Source: an uncultured Blautia sp. (GTDB taxonomy: Bacteria; Bacillota; Clostridia; Lachnospirales; Lachnospiraceae). From it: a stretch of 33,840 nucleotides of DNA. Position 1 is the stretch's first letter, and every line of letters begins with the position of its first letter. The stretch spans positions 1-33,840 of the forward strand of contig CAKROE010000020.1 of the NCBI GenBank assembly GCA_934371915.1, given 5' to 3'. The notes under the pieces were generated by a model. It did not search any database. It saw only the letters and a list, made by a program, of their open reading frames with translations, and was not told the DNA's origin. This document shows positions 1 through 6,797 of the stretch, one piece after another. Made by a program: the position numbers and the translations under genes.

Positions 1-2
1 AT

Positions 3-75
3 GGGATATTAGCTCAGTTGGTAGAGCACTTGACTTTTAATCAAGTTGTCCGGGGTTCGAATCCCCGATGTCTCA
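3..75 (+). tRNA. tRNA-Lys (anticodon TTT)
   Basis: The sequence folds as a complete cloverleaf. The acceptor stem pairs 3-9 with 68-74 (two G-U pairs), the D arm begins AGCTC, the anticodon stem pairs 29-33 with 41-45, and the loop 34-40 places TTT at 36-38. The T arm is CGGGG-TTCGAAT-CCCCG and A75 is the discriminator. No CCA is encoded. An intrinsic terminator follows directly. Confidence 0.97.
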
Positions 76-77
76 TT

Positions 78-108
78 AAAAAGCATTATCGTTTGGATAG
101 TGCTTTTT
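78..108 (+). terminator. Intrinsic terminator of the tRNA-Lys transcript
   Basis: A 13-bp stem (78-90 with 96-108, one G-U pair) closes a five-base loop GTTTG and ends in a T-run. It begins three bases after the tRNA. Confidence 0.85.
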
Positions 109-127
109 AATTACGTAAAAACTCACA

Positions 128-156
128 AGAGGAACCTTCGAGTGAAAGGTTCCTCT
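128..156 (-). terminator. Terminator after the exported protein gene (probably bidirectional)
   Basis: A perfect 11-bp inverted repeat (128-138 with 146-156) closes a seven-base loop just past the stop codon of the minus-strand gene that ends at 165. T-rich tracts flank it on both strands, so it may also stop plus-strand readthrough from the tRNA. Confidence 0.75.
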
Positions 157-164
157 TTATTTTA

Positions 165-2567
165 TCAATTCATTTCCAGCTTTTTCAATTTCTCGGTATG
201 AGATAAATCTATCATAGTTACAGGTGCAACATCACCGGTCTCCACCAGTGGGCACACACCATAAATTTCTGTCTGCTCTCCAATGGTCAGTTTTACTTTT
301 GCATGCATATCAGCCCAGTCCGGTGTGCCATAAGAATAATCATGATAACAATTATGTATGTCATCAAATCCTCCTATAAGCTCCGCAAACTCGCATAGAG
401 AATCCGGAGATGTAGCGGAATCCCACCGATACGTCTCAAAAAACGGAAAGTTCGGAGTCGTTGCAAGGTTCACCGGAGTTCCATTAACCCCGGTCAGATA
501 TTTAAACCGTCCCGGCTCTGTCAGATATGCACACACTACATCCATTTTCCGGAACGGCGTCATACTGTCATTTGTAGTCTTGTCAATAATTGCCTGCATC
601 CAGGCCTTTTTCGATGTTTCATAATCATTCACATGAAGTGTGCATGTATTGGCTACAATATATCCCTTTGAAGAATATTCTCTTAACTCGACGTTATAAT
701 CTCCTGCCGCTTCTCCATAGAAACTCATATATCCAACATACCCACCCTCTACTTTCTTAAGCAATGCCGCTGTATCATAAGTATCTTCATACGGAATATC
801 ATCATAATAATGTCTTTTTTCACCTTCTCTGTATGAACGGCCCAGGATGTTATCTCCATTGGCTGTAAGGTCAATCGTCGACGGATCCGGATTATCTGTT
901 TTGATATATATCGGCTGTGTCCCCTTATTGTAAATATTTGTAAATGTCTGGTTCAAATAATATATTTCATATGAATATTGAGGCTTACTTGCAGTGTCAG
1001 TATTCTTTCTGTTGTACAAAGGAATCGTTATCTTATAATTTGCACTCCATGCCCCTACGACTTTTGTAGTTCCTTCTATTCTGTAAGAACGTATTCGCAG
1101 ATAATAATCTTTCCCATTTCGCAGATACCAGAAATCAATGGTACCGTACGCATTACTGTTCCATGTTTTTTCAGCATATGAACTTTTAGACTGTGTATTA
1201 TACGTAGGTGAAAAACTTATTTCTGCTTCATAACCATCATATGGATCTTCTGTGCTGAATGTTCCCGGACACTTTAAAATCAGAGAGCCATCACTTATAT
1301 CTATGTACGCAATTCCGGGAATCGGCAGAGACAGATCTTTTTTCGTACTATTAAAAGTTACCTGTGGGCCATCATTGGTGTTACGCGTCTGCTCAATCGG
1401 AATATCTACTGAAGCAGACTGTCCATATATATCATAAAAAGTAATCGTAACAGTTCCCGGATTCAAAGTCTGGAACAGGAAACTGTCATCTCCTTCTGAC
1501 AGAATCCTGACAAGTTCCTCATCAGATACTTTTACATCTTTGATTGAGTTAGACGTATCCAAGCAGAAATTTTCATCCGTTTTTAAAGTTGTATCGCTAT
1601 CTTTTTTTATTACCAATTCAGGGATTGGAGTTGGCGTGGCTGTCGGCACCGGTGTGGACGTTGGTGTTGGTGTCGGGGTTGCTGTTGGTATTGGTGTCGC
1701 TGTCGGTACTGGCGTCGCTGTCGGTACTGGCGTCGCTGTTGGTATTGGTGTCGCTGTTGGCTCTGGCGTCGCTGTTGGTATTGGTGTCGCTGTTGGCTCT
1801 GGCATCGCTGTCGGTACCGGAGTTGCTGTCGGTTTTTGCGTGGCTGTTGTTATTGGTTTCGCTGTCGGCTCTGGCGTTGCTGTCGGTTTTGACGCAACCG
1901 TCGGTGTCGGAGTCAAAGTATTTTTTGGAGACTCCACAGATCCAGAATTGTTATTCATTACTTTCGTATAGCGACACTTTGACCAGCTTGAATACAGTGG
2001 CTTTCCCTTTACTGTCAGGTATGTCCGGATCTGTACATAGTACGGCAAGTTACCCGATAATTTTTTGATAACAAATTTAGTCGTTTTTTTAGATTTTATC
2101 TGTAAAATTTTTGCTCCCTGCATTTTGGGATTATTTGAATAACGGATCTGATAACCGCTGATCTTCGACTGTTTTTTCCAACTGACCAGAAGCTGGTTAT
2201 TCTTTAAGCTGACTGTCGTGATGTCCGTAGACCTCGGAACAATGTAAAAAACTTTTGAAACTGTTCCTTTGTACTTGCCCTTTCCATATACCATAACTTT
2301 GTAAACTCCCGGTGTTTTACAGGAACCTGAATATTTTACGGTATAGTCACGTTTGGCTTTCAGATTTTTGTTCTTGTATTTTACGCGAACTTTTGGCTTT
2401 TGCGTCTTTCCTGTATAGGAAAATGTAGTGGTGCTGATTTTTACGCAGTTTTTGTTCAGACGGTATTTAGCAGCCGCCTGAACAACTCCTACACCAAAGA
2501 TCAGAGAAAGCACTACCGCAAAACACAGGATCAGATTACCATAAAAATGTGACTTTTGTTTTTTCAT
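165..2567 (-). CDS. Exported Ig/Fn3-like protein with Pro-Thr linker and transglutaminase-like C-terminus
   Basis: An 800-residue secreted protein of unknown role. Residues 1-32 form a Sec signal peptide (basic start, hydrophobic core, VQAAA). Next come an Ig-like module (about 35-111, with the pattern YTGKTQKPKVRVKYK common in Clostridia surface proteins) and an Fn3-like module (about 112-205). A long Pro/Thr linker follows (about 215-330, reiterated TATPxP units), then a second Ig/Fn3-like stretch. The C-terminus contains CEFAELIGG (Cys at about 725), HNCYHDY and W..MHA (His at about 755). That arrangement resembles a transglutaminase-like Cys-His core, but activity is inferred, not shown. 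No LPXTG or SLH anchor is visible, so it may be secreted or loosely wall-associated. The ATG is preceded by GGAGAG. It is monocistronic: a promoter lies upstream and a terminator downstream. Confidence 0.85.
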   Translation of the reverse strand: MKKQKSHFYGNLILCFAVVLSLIFGVGVVQAAAKYRLNKNCVKISTTTFSYTGKTQKPKVRVKYKNKNLKAKRDYTVKYSGSCKTPGVYKVMVYGKGKYKGTVSKVFYIVPRSTDITTVSLKNNQLLVSWKKQSKISGYQIRYSNNPKMQGAKILQIKSKKTTKFVIKKLSGNLPYYVQIRTYLTVKGKPLYSSWSKCRYTKVMNNNSGSVESPKNTLTPTPTVASKPTATPEPTAKPITTATQKPTATPVPTAMPEPTATPIPTATPEPTATPIPTATPVPTATPVPTATPIPTATPTPTPTSTPVPTATPTPIPELVIKKDSDTTLKTDENFCLDTSNSIKDVKVSDEELVRILSEGDDSFLFQTLNPGTVTITFYDIYGQSASVDIPIEQTRNTNDGPQVTFNSTKKDLSLPIPGIAYIDISDGSLILKCPGTFSTEDPYDGYEAEISFSPTYNTQSKSSYAEKTWNSNAYGTIDFWYLRNGKDYYLRIRSYRIEGTTKVVGAWSANYKITIPLYNRKNTDTASKPQYSYEIYYLNQTFTNIYNKGTQPIYIKTDNPDPSTIDLTANGDNILGRSYREGEKRHYYDDIPYEDTYDTAALLKKVEGGYVGYMSFYGEAAGDYNVELREYSSKGYIVANTCTLHVNDYETSKKAWMQAIIDKTTNDSMTPFRKMDVVCAYLTEPGRFKYLTGVNGTPVNLATTPNFPFFETYRWDSATSPDSLCEFAELIGGFDDIHNCYHDYSYGTPDWADMHAKVKLTIGEQTEIYGVCPLVETGDVAPVTMIDLSHTEKLKKLEMN

Positions 2568-2605
2568 ATTCTGTCTCTCCTTCGCAAAGTATTTCTCTGA
2601 TTTCT

Positions 2606-2634
2606 ATTATTACTTTTCTAACGAATAATGTCAA
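2606..2634 (-). promoter_or_regulatory. Sigma-A-type promoter for the exported protein gene
   Basis: Read on the minus strand, TTGACA (2629-2634) and AATAAT (2606-2611) are separated by 17 bp. The predicted transcript has a short leader before the ATG at 2567. Confidence 0.65.
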
Positions 2635-2723
2635 TACGAAGAAAAATAGGGATTGATTTCTGTGTTGTATTCCTGTACAATGAAAAGCGTTGAAAGCGGA
2701 TATGGAAATTGCATATTTAATTT

Positions 2724-2804
2724 GCGGATATGGCGGAATTGGCAGACGCGCCAGATTTAGGTTCTGGTGTCTATGACGTGCAGGTTCAACTCCTGTTATC
2801 CGCA
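2724..2804 (+). tRNA. tRNA-Leu (anticodon TAG)
   Basis: A class II tRNA of 81 nt. The acceptor arms GCGGATA (2724-2730) and TATCCGC (2797-2803) pair perfectly, with discriminator A2804. The anticodon arm CCAGA-TTTAGGT-TCTGG carries TAG, and the expected long variable region and T arm (GTTCAAC) are present. CCA is not encoded. Confidence 0.96.
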
Positions 2805-2814
2805 CTTTTCACAG

Positions 2815-2839
2815 AGGGACCTGACCGGTTCCTTTTTTT
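2815..2839 (+). terminator. Intrinsic terminator of tRNA-Leu
   Basis: AGGGACC (2815-2821) pairs with GGTTCCT (2827-2833, one wobble) and is followed by a seven-T run. Confidence 0.85.
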
Positions 2840-2848
2840 CATTCAAAA

Positions 2849-2890
2849 GCCACTCTCCTGCAGTTTCACATTTTTCTGCAGAACAGTGGC
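2849..2890 (-). terminator. Terminator of the yfcE-rlmL-rdgB operon
   Basis: On the minus strand two nested arms pair (GCCACT with AGTGGC, and CTGCAG with CTGCAG), followed by TTTTG. The hairpin lies eight bases past the stop codon of the last operon gene. Confidence 0.7.
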
Positions 2891-2897
2891 TCGTTCA

Positions 2898-3374
2898 TCA
2901 CAGATATCGAATCTCAGCCGACATCTTTCCATTTTTACTTTCTAATACAACATAGCTCGGTCTTCTGCCATGCTGCCTCGGATATGACAAACTTCCGGGA
3001 TTAATGGCAAGGACACCATCAATTTCCTCGACAACAGGTTTGTGCGTGTGTCCGAAAAAGACCGCCTGACAGTCTCTGGACGCAGCCTCTTCTGCCACAC
3101 CGGAAATATCCATCGACACGCCATAATAGTGCCCGTGCGTCACCAGCACTTTATTTCCATCGATCTCAATTTCCTCCTCTCTCGGAAGATCCGAAAAGAA
3201 ATCATTATTTCCCGACACAATGCAGCACGGACATTCCACAAGTGCCTCAATAAAGATTTCCCTGCCTTCCACATCTCCACAATGTACAAACATATCAAAC
3301 GGTGCTTCATTCATTACCACATGCTCCAGATTTTCATCCCTACCATGAGTGTCACTGACGATCAGTACTTTCAT
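2898..3374 (-). CDS. YfcE/MJ0936-family metallophosphoesterase
   Basis: A 158-residue single-domain calcineurin-like phosphoesterase. The metal-binding motifs are complete: D8-x-H10 (SDTHG), GD (D34 in HCGDVEG), GNND (N57), H80-x-H82 (THGH) and GHTH (H109, H111). These coordinate two divalent metals and support phosphodiester or phosphomonoester hydrolysis; the cellular substrate is unknown. It is cytoplasmic, with no signal peptide. It is the last gene of a four-gene operon, and its ATG overlaps the rdgB stop by 4 nt (ATGA), which implies translational coupling. The operon's first gene encodes a second member of the same superfamily, so the two could be functionally distinct paralogues. Confidence 0.93.
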   Translation of the reverse strand: MKVLIVSDTHGRDENLEHVVMNEAPFDMFVHCGDVEGREIFIEALVECPCCIVSGNNDFFSDLPREEEIEIDGNKVLVTHGHYYGVSMDISGVAEEAASRDCQAVFFGHTHKPVVEEIDGVLAINPGSLSYPRQHGRRPSYVVLESKNGKMSAEIRYL

Positions 3375-3955
3375 CGAAGCTCATCCTTTATTGCCCGCAG
3401 TGCCTTTCCTCTGTGGCTGATCTTGTTTTTTTCTTCCATGGAAATTTCTGCTGAAGTACAGCCATATTCCGGAAGATAAAAGATTGGATCATAACCGAAG
3501 CCGTTTTCTCCGCTCTCTTTATATCCGATCCGGCCTTCCATCGCTGCGCGGACAGTCTTCATACTTCCATCAGGGAAGGCTGCTGCGATCGCACATACAA
3601 ATCTTGCAGTTCTCTTTTCGTCCGGCACACCTTCCAGTCGTTCGATCAGCTTCGCATTCTTGATGTGGTAAGAAGTATCTTCTCCCATATAACGCGCAGA
3701 ATAAATTCCCGGTTCTTTATTCAGATAATCAATCTCAAGTCCGGAATCGTCTGCCAGCACAATCTCACCTGTCAGCTCACAGATTGCTTTTGCCTTGATC
3801 TGTGCATTTTCCTCAAAAGATTTGCCATCTTCTACGATATCTGCATGAATGCCGGCATCCTTTAAGGAAAGAAGTTCGATATCAAGATCCCCCAGAATTT
3901 CACGGATCTCTTTCATTTTCCCCTCATTTCCTGTTGCAAAAATCACTTTTTTCAA
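3371..3955 (-). CDS. rdgB: XTP/dITP diphosphatase (RdgB/HAM1 family)
   Basis: A 194-residue nucleotide-pool sanitising enzyme that hydrolyses XTP, ITP and dITP to the monophosphates and pyrophosphate, keeping deaminated purines out of DNA and RNA. Family signatures are intact: the N-terminal phosphate loop FATGNEGKMKEI, the catalytic LADDSGLEIDYL (D69/D70), GENGFGYDPIF (about 148-158) and the C-terminal SHRGKAL. Length matches the family (about 195-200). It overlaps its neighbours by 4 nt on both sides, between the rRNA methyltransferase and the small phosphoesterase. Pairing with a YfcE-like gene is a common Clostridia arrangement, as I recall it. Confidence 0.97.
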   Translation of the reverse strand: MKKVIFATGNEGKMKEIREILGDLDIELLSLKDAGIHADIVEDGKSFEENAQIKAKAICELTGEIVLADDSGLEIDYLNKEPGIYSARYMGEDTSYHIKNAKLIERLEGVPDEKRTARFVCAIAAAFPDGSMKTVRAAMEGRIGYKESGENGFGYDPIFYLPEYGCTSAEISMEEKNKISHRGKALRAIKDELR

Positions 3956-5103
3956 TCTTTTTTCCTCCTTGGCGGTTTCGGGCCTAAAAACTGGTAGTAA
4001 TATGTTTTCAGCATTCCATTGTATATCTTACGGTTCTTGTCCGCTTTTCTTCCAATGTCGTTCTCCGCCCTGTCATAGGATGTGATCAGATACATCGACC
4101 ATTTATCCAGACGGTTGTAACTCTCCCCGATCTCACGGTAAAGCTGCGGAAGCGCTTCTTTTTCTTCCAGACGCTCGCCATAAGGCGGATTGGTGATAAT
4201 AAACCCATACGGCTTCGGATGGCTGAGATCCTTCACTGCACGCTGCTGGAAATGGATCAGTCCGTCCACACCTGCCATCTTCGCGTTGGAACGTGCTGCT
4301 TTCAGAGCCTCTGCATCAATATCATATCCCTGAATATCTGTCTGAATATCTGTATTGAAACGATCCTGTGCCTCTTCAAGCGCATCATACCAGCATTTAC
4401 GCGGAACCAGATGTTTCCAGTCTTCTGCAAGGAAAGAACGGTTCATTCCCGGTGCCATATCGGCTGCGATCATTGCCGCCTCAATCGGGAAAGTACCACT
4501 TCCGCAAAACGGGTCGACGAGGATTCTGTCTTTGTTCCATGGGGTCAGCATAATAAGCGCTGCTGCAAGTGTTTCAGTGATCGGAGCCTTGACAGTCATC
4601 TGACGATACCCTCTCTTATGAAGGGAAACTCCGGAAGTATCGATGCCGATCGTTGCAACATCTTTCATAAAGGATACGCGGATCGGAAAACTTGCCCCAT
4701 CTTCCGGGAACCATGAAATTCCATAAACACTTTTCAGTCTTTCAACAATTGCTTTTTTCATAATGGACTGAATATCCGATGGACTGAACAGCGCACTCTT
4801 CACGGAATTTGCCTTTGCCACCCAGAATTTGCCGTCTTTCGGAATATATTCTTCCCACGGGATTTCTTTTGTTTTTTCAAAAAGTTCGTCAAATGTGACT
4901 GCTTTAAACTCACCTGCTTTGAGAAGGATTCTCTCTGTCGTACGAAGGAACATATTCGCCTGTGCAATTCCCTCCGCATCCGCAAGAAAAGTCACCTTAC
5001 CGTCTTCTACTTTGCTGATCTCGTATCCCAGATCAAGGATCTCACGCTTCAGCACTGCCTCCATACCAAAATGGCATGGTGCGATCAATTCCATATATTT
5101 CAT
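3952..5103 (-). CDS. rlmL: THUMP-domain rRNA guanine-N2 methyltransferase (RlmL/YpsC type)
   Basis: 383 residues. An N-terminal ferredoxin-like/THUMP RNA-binding region (about 1-160) is followed by a Rossmann-fold SAM-dependent methyltransferase domain. Motif I-like DPFCGSGTFPIEAAMI spans about 197-212, and the catalytic N-type motif NPPYGERL starts at 305. This combination is typical of the RlmL N-terminal half and Bacillus YpsC, which modify a 23S rRNA guanine (m2G2445 in E. coli). The exact target nucleotide here is inferred from homology. It lacks the second RlmK-like domain of enterobacterial RlmKL, as is usual in Firmicutes. Start and stop overlap the adjacent genes by 4 nt. Confidence 0.92.
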   Translation of the reverse strand: MKYMELIAPCHFGMEAVLKREILDLGYEISKVEDGKVTFLADAEGIAQANMFLRTTERILLKAGEFKAVTFDELFEKTKEIPWEEYIPKDGKFWVAKANSVKSALFSPSDIQSIMKKAIVERLKSVYGISWFPEDGASFPIRVSFMKDVATIGIDTSGVSLHKRGYRQMTVKAPITETLAAALIMLTPWNKDRILVDPFCGSGTFPIEAAMIAADMAPGMNRSFLAEDWKHLVPRKCWYDALEEAQDRFNTDIQTDIQGYDIDAEALKAARSNAKMAGVDGLIHFQQRAVKDLSHPKPYGFIITNPPYGERLEEKEALPQLYREIGESYNRLDKWSMYLITSYDRAENDIGRKADKNRKIYNGMLKTYYYQFLGPKPPRRKKD

Positions 5104-5645
5104 CCGAGCCTCATTTCTTTGACAATATTTCCGTCAAAATCTTTTATCGTAAAAACTTTGTCCTCCAGAACCGCATAAGTCGGTGGGTTTCCTTCTTTTG
5201 GAATAGATACGGAACCCGGATTCAGAAGGATGTAATTCTCTCGCTGCTCTGCTTTCAGCACATGTGTATGTCCATGGATCAGGATGTCTCCCGAACAAAA
5301 CGGTGGAAGATTATTTTCATTATAGACATGTCCATGTGTCGCATAAAAAGTCAGCCCGTCGATTGCCAGAATGCAGTAATCTGCCATCACCGGAAATTCC
5401 AGTACCATCTGGTCTACCTCCGCTTCACAGTTACCACGTACCGCATAGATTTCCTGCTTCATGTCATTAAGCATTTTGATCACTTCCTTCGGGGCATATT
5501 CCTTCGGAAGATCGTTCCTGGGTCCGTGGTAAAGCAGATCGCCCAGTAATACCAGGCGTTCTGCCTGTTCTTTTTTATATGTTTCCAGCATTTTACGGCA
5601 ATAGTATGCCGAACCATGCACATCGGATGCAAACATGTATTTCAT
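5100..5645 (-). CDS. yfcE: YfcE-like phosphodiesterase
   Basis: A 181-residue metallophosphoesterase close in length to E. coli YfcE (about 184). All metal ligands are visible: D8-x-H10 (SDVHG), D36 (LLGDLLYHGPRN), N72 (RGNCEAEVDQ), H104-x-H106 (ATHGH) and H126-x-H128 (HGHTH). The stretch LYHGPRNDLPKEYAPKEV is a good match to the YfcE subgroup rather than the MJ0936 subgroup. E. coli YfcE hydrolyses artificial phosphodiesters; the natural substrate is not established. It is the first gene of the 4-nt-overlap operon, with RBS GAGGAG 7 bp before the ATG. A promoter was not clear in the 89 bp upstream, so transcription may begin before the rhodanese gene. Confidence 0.93.
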   Translation of the reverse strand: MKYMFASDVHGSAYYCRKMLETYKKEQAERLVLLGDLLYHGPRNDLPKEYAPKEVIKMLNDMKQEIYAVRGNCEAEVDQMVLEFPVMADYCILAIDGLTFYATHGHVYNENNLPPFCSGDILIHGHTHVLKAEQRENYILLNPGSVSIPKEGNPPTYAVLEDKVFTIKDFDGNIVKEMRLG

Positions 5646-5734
5646 ATAAATTCTCCTCTGCTCTGCCGATTCACTCCCACAGCTTCTGCCCGGGCTGCAT
5701 CAGCAGTTATTCTTTACGTTCTACCTTATCATGG

Positions 5735-6046
5735 TTATCTGGAAATTACAAGATTTCTTCCTCTGTAAGCTTCAAATCCGCCTATCACAGACCTTGTTTT
5801 ATAACCTCTGCGCACAAATTCTCTTGCCGCCGCCATACTGGCCCCACCTCTGTCGCAATAAAAAACAAGCATTTTTTCTTTTGGAAAAGCATATCCATTT
5901 TCCAGTTCTCCATACGGAACATTGACCGCTCCTTTTACATGACTTTTATGATAAGAAACTGTATCCCGCAGGTCTATGATCAACGCATCTGAACGCCCGA
6001 CATAATAGTCAAGCATCTTCGCAGAAATCGTCTCAATCGGAAACAT
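5735..6046 (-). CDS. Single-domain rhodanese-like protein
   Basis: 103 residues forming one rhodanese domain. The N-terminal LIIDLRDTVSYHKSHVKGAVNVP matches the family D-x-R...H-x-x-GA-x-N-x-P pattern, and the active-site loop CDRGGAS carries the putative persulfide cysteine C64. Such proteins move sulfane sulfur, but the partner is unknown. The start at 6046 is preferred over longer in-frame starts because AAGGAAGG lies 6 bp upstream and homology begins there. It lies 89 bp upstream of yfcE on the same strand and could lead that transcript. Confidence 0.87.
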   Translation of the reverse strand: MFPIETISAKMLDYYVGRSDALIIDLRDTVSYHKSHVKGAVNVPYGELENGYAFPKEKMLVFYCDRGGASMAAAREFVRRGYKTRSVIGGFEAYRGRNLVISR

Positions 6047-6152
6047 GACAAACCTTCCTTTTTTATTTATCATATGTCCCTGTCTTTTTGTGTGTGCAGT
6101 TTCATCAGCTTCCATTCCTCTATGTAAAATTTTTATTTTCGCAAACTGAAAA

Positions 6153-6176
6153 AGAGGCCAACCTCTGGCGGCCTCT
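6153..6176 (-). terminator. Terminator after the small Asn/Ser/Lys-rich gene
   Basis: On the minus strand AGAGGCC and GGCCTCT (6153-6159 with 6170-6176) form a 7-bp stem followed by TTTTT. It lies 36 bases past the stop of the gene ending at 6212 and upstream of the rhodanese start. Confidence 0.75.
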
Positions 6177-6211
6177 CTAATAAGAAGGGAAAATCTTACC
6201 TGCAATTCTCT

Positions 6212-6412
6212 TTAGTATCTGTCAGAATAATCATCCTGTGTTTTGTCGTATGCATCATATGCATTGGATGTTTTGTTTTTTGAGCTGTTTCTGGAAGCGT
6301 TCTTTGAGCTGTTTTTTCCGCAGTTCTGGCTGTCCATTGCATTTCTGCTGTTGGAAGTTTTGTCAGTCGTATAGTTTTTTGCCTTGTTTTCACTCTCATA
6401 ATTTTTTGCCAT
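6212..6412 (-). CDS. Small Asn/Ser/Lys-rich hydrophilic protein
   Basis: I do not recognise a named family. The 66-residue product is low-complexity and hydrophilic, with repeated K-N-x-S/T units (SKNASRNSSKNKTSN), one Cys, and an acidic C-terminus (DDYSDRY). No membrane segment or signal peptide is present. The gene is credible because a near-perfect AGGAGG lies about 8 bp before the ATG and a terminator follows. Composition recalls small, coat- or core-associated spore proteins of Clostridia, but that is only an analogy. An overlapping longer frame on the same strand lacks a comparable ribosome binding site. Confidence 0.7.
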   Translation of the reverse strand: MAKNYESENKAKNYTTDKTSNSRNAMDSQNCGKNSSKNASRNSSKNKTSNAYDAYDKTQDDYSDRY

Positions 6413-6561
6413 TTGTACATTCCTCCTGGTTCATTTTGTAATGCAACTTCATTACACCAGTTATTGTTCCTCAAACCAGAAAGTTTATTCAGAATTTTGC
6501 GGAATAATTTTATTTTTCCAATATTATCTATTTCTTTTTTGTATTATAAAATGGCAAAGAG

Positions 6562-6592
6562 AAAGACCCGGTAGGGGAGCTACCAGGTCTTT
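6562..6592 (+). other. 13-bp stem-loop in intergenic region
   Basis: AAAGACCCGGTAG (6562-6574) pairs with CTACCAGGTCTTT (6580-6592), with one C-A mismatch and loop GGGAG. No long T-run follows on either strand, so it is not a classical terminator. Confidence 0.6.
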
Positions 6593-6626
6593 CAAGGGGA
6601 GTATAAATAATTAAATAAGGGGTTAT

Positions 6627-6662
6627 GTAAAAAAGAATTTTTGAAGGGTAAATTCTTTTTAC
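6627..6662 (+). terminator. A/T-rich terminator-like hairpin
   Basis: GTAAAAAAGAATTT (6627-6640) pairs with AAATTCTTTTTAC (6650-6662) around the loop TTGAAGGGT, with a single bulged A. The 3' arm contains a five-T run. It could end a short plus-strand RNA that includes the upstream hairpin. Confidence 0.5.
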
Positions 6663-6716
6663 ACTGATGATTATAATATAAATTATTGAAAAAAGCAACA
6701 ACATTTCGTCAATAAG

Positions 6717-6745
6717 TTCCCATAGTGACCGCGCTGTGTTATAAT
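6717..6745 (+). promoter_or_regulatory. Promoter of the uraA-glgX pair
   Basis: TTCCCA (6717-6722) and a perfect TATAAT (6740-6745) are spaced by 17 bp. A start near 6752 would give a leader of about 46 nt carrying a small hairpin (ATCTGC 6764-6769 with GCAGAT 6775-6780) just before the ribosome binding site. I see no PyrR-type antiterminator or purine riboswitch. Confidence 0.6.
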
Positions 6746-6797
6746 TGTCTGGAATTTGAGTTTATCTGCTTTGGGCAGATGAGAAAGAGAGGGTAAA

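Larger units (their letters stand above)
6413..6716. other. Intergenic region with two hairpins and possible small RNA
   Basis: About 300 bp with no convincing ORF between divergent genes. It begins with the ribosome binding site and leader of the minus-strand small gene. It then contains a GC-rich hairpin at 6562-6592 and an A/T-rich terminator-like hairpin at 6627-6662, separated by a stretch with two GGGG blocks. An isolated TATAAT occurs at 6672-6677 without a good -35. Confidence 0.5.

Noticed and set aside
1540..2068. Plus-strand Gly/Val- and Leu-rich ORFs
   Set aside because: They are antisense readings of the Pro-Thr repeat codons in the exported protein gene; no ribosome binding site.
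2685..2705. Possible cre (CcpA) site near TGAAAGCGGATATG
   Set aside because: The 3' half lacks the required CA and the site does not sit on a sugar gene promoter.
2730..2945. ORF beginning MAELADAPDLGSG over the tRNA-Leu
   Set aside because: This is the well-known spurious translation of a tRNA-Leu gene; the RNA fold explains the sequence.
6717..6797. PyrR-binding attenuator or purine riboswitch before uraA
   Set aside because: The leader is only about 46 nt with one 6-bp hairpin; no PyrR consensus, terminator/antiterminator pair or riboswitch core was found.
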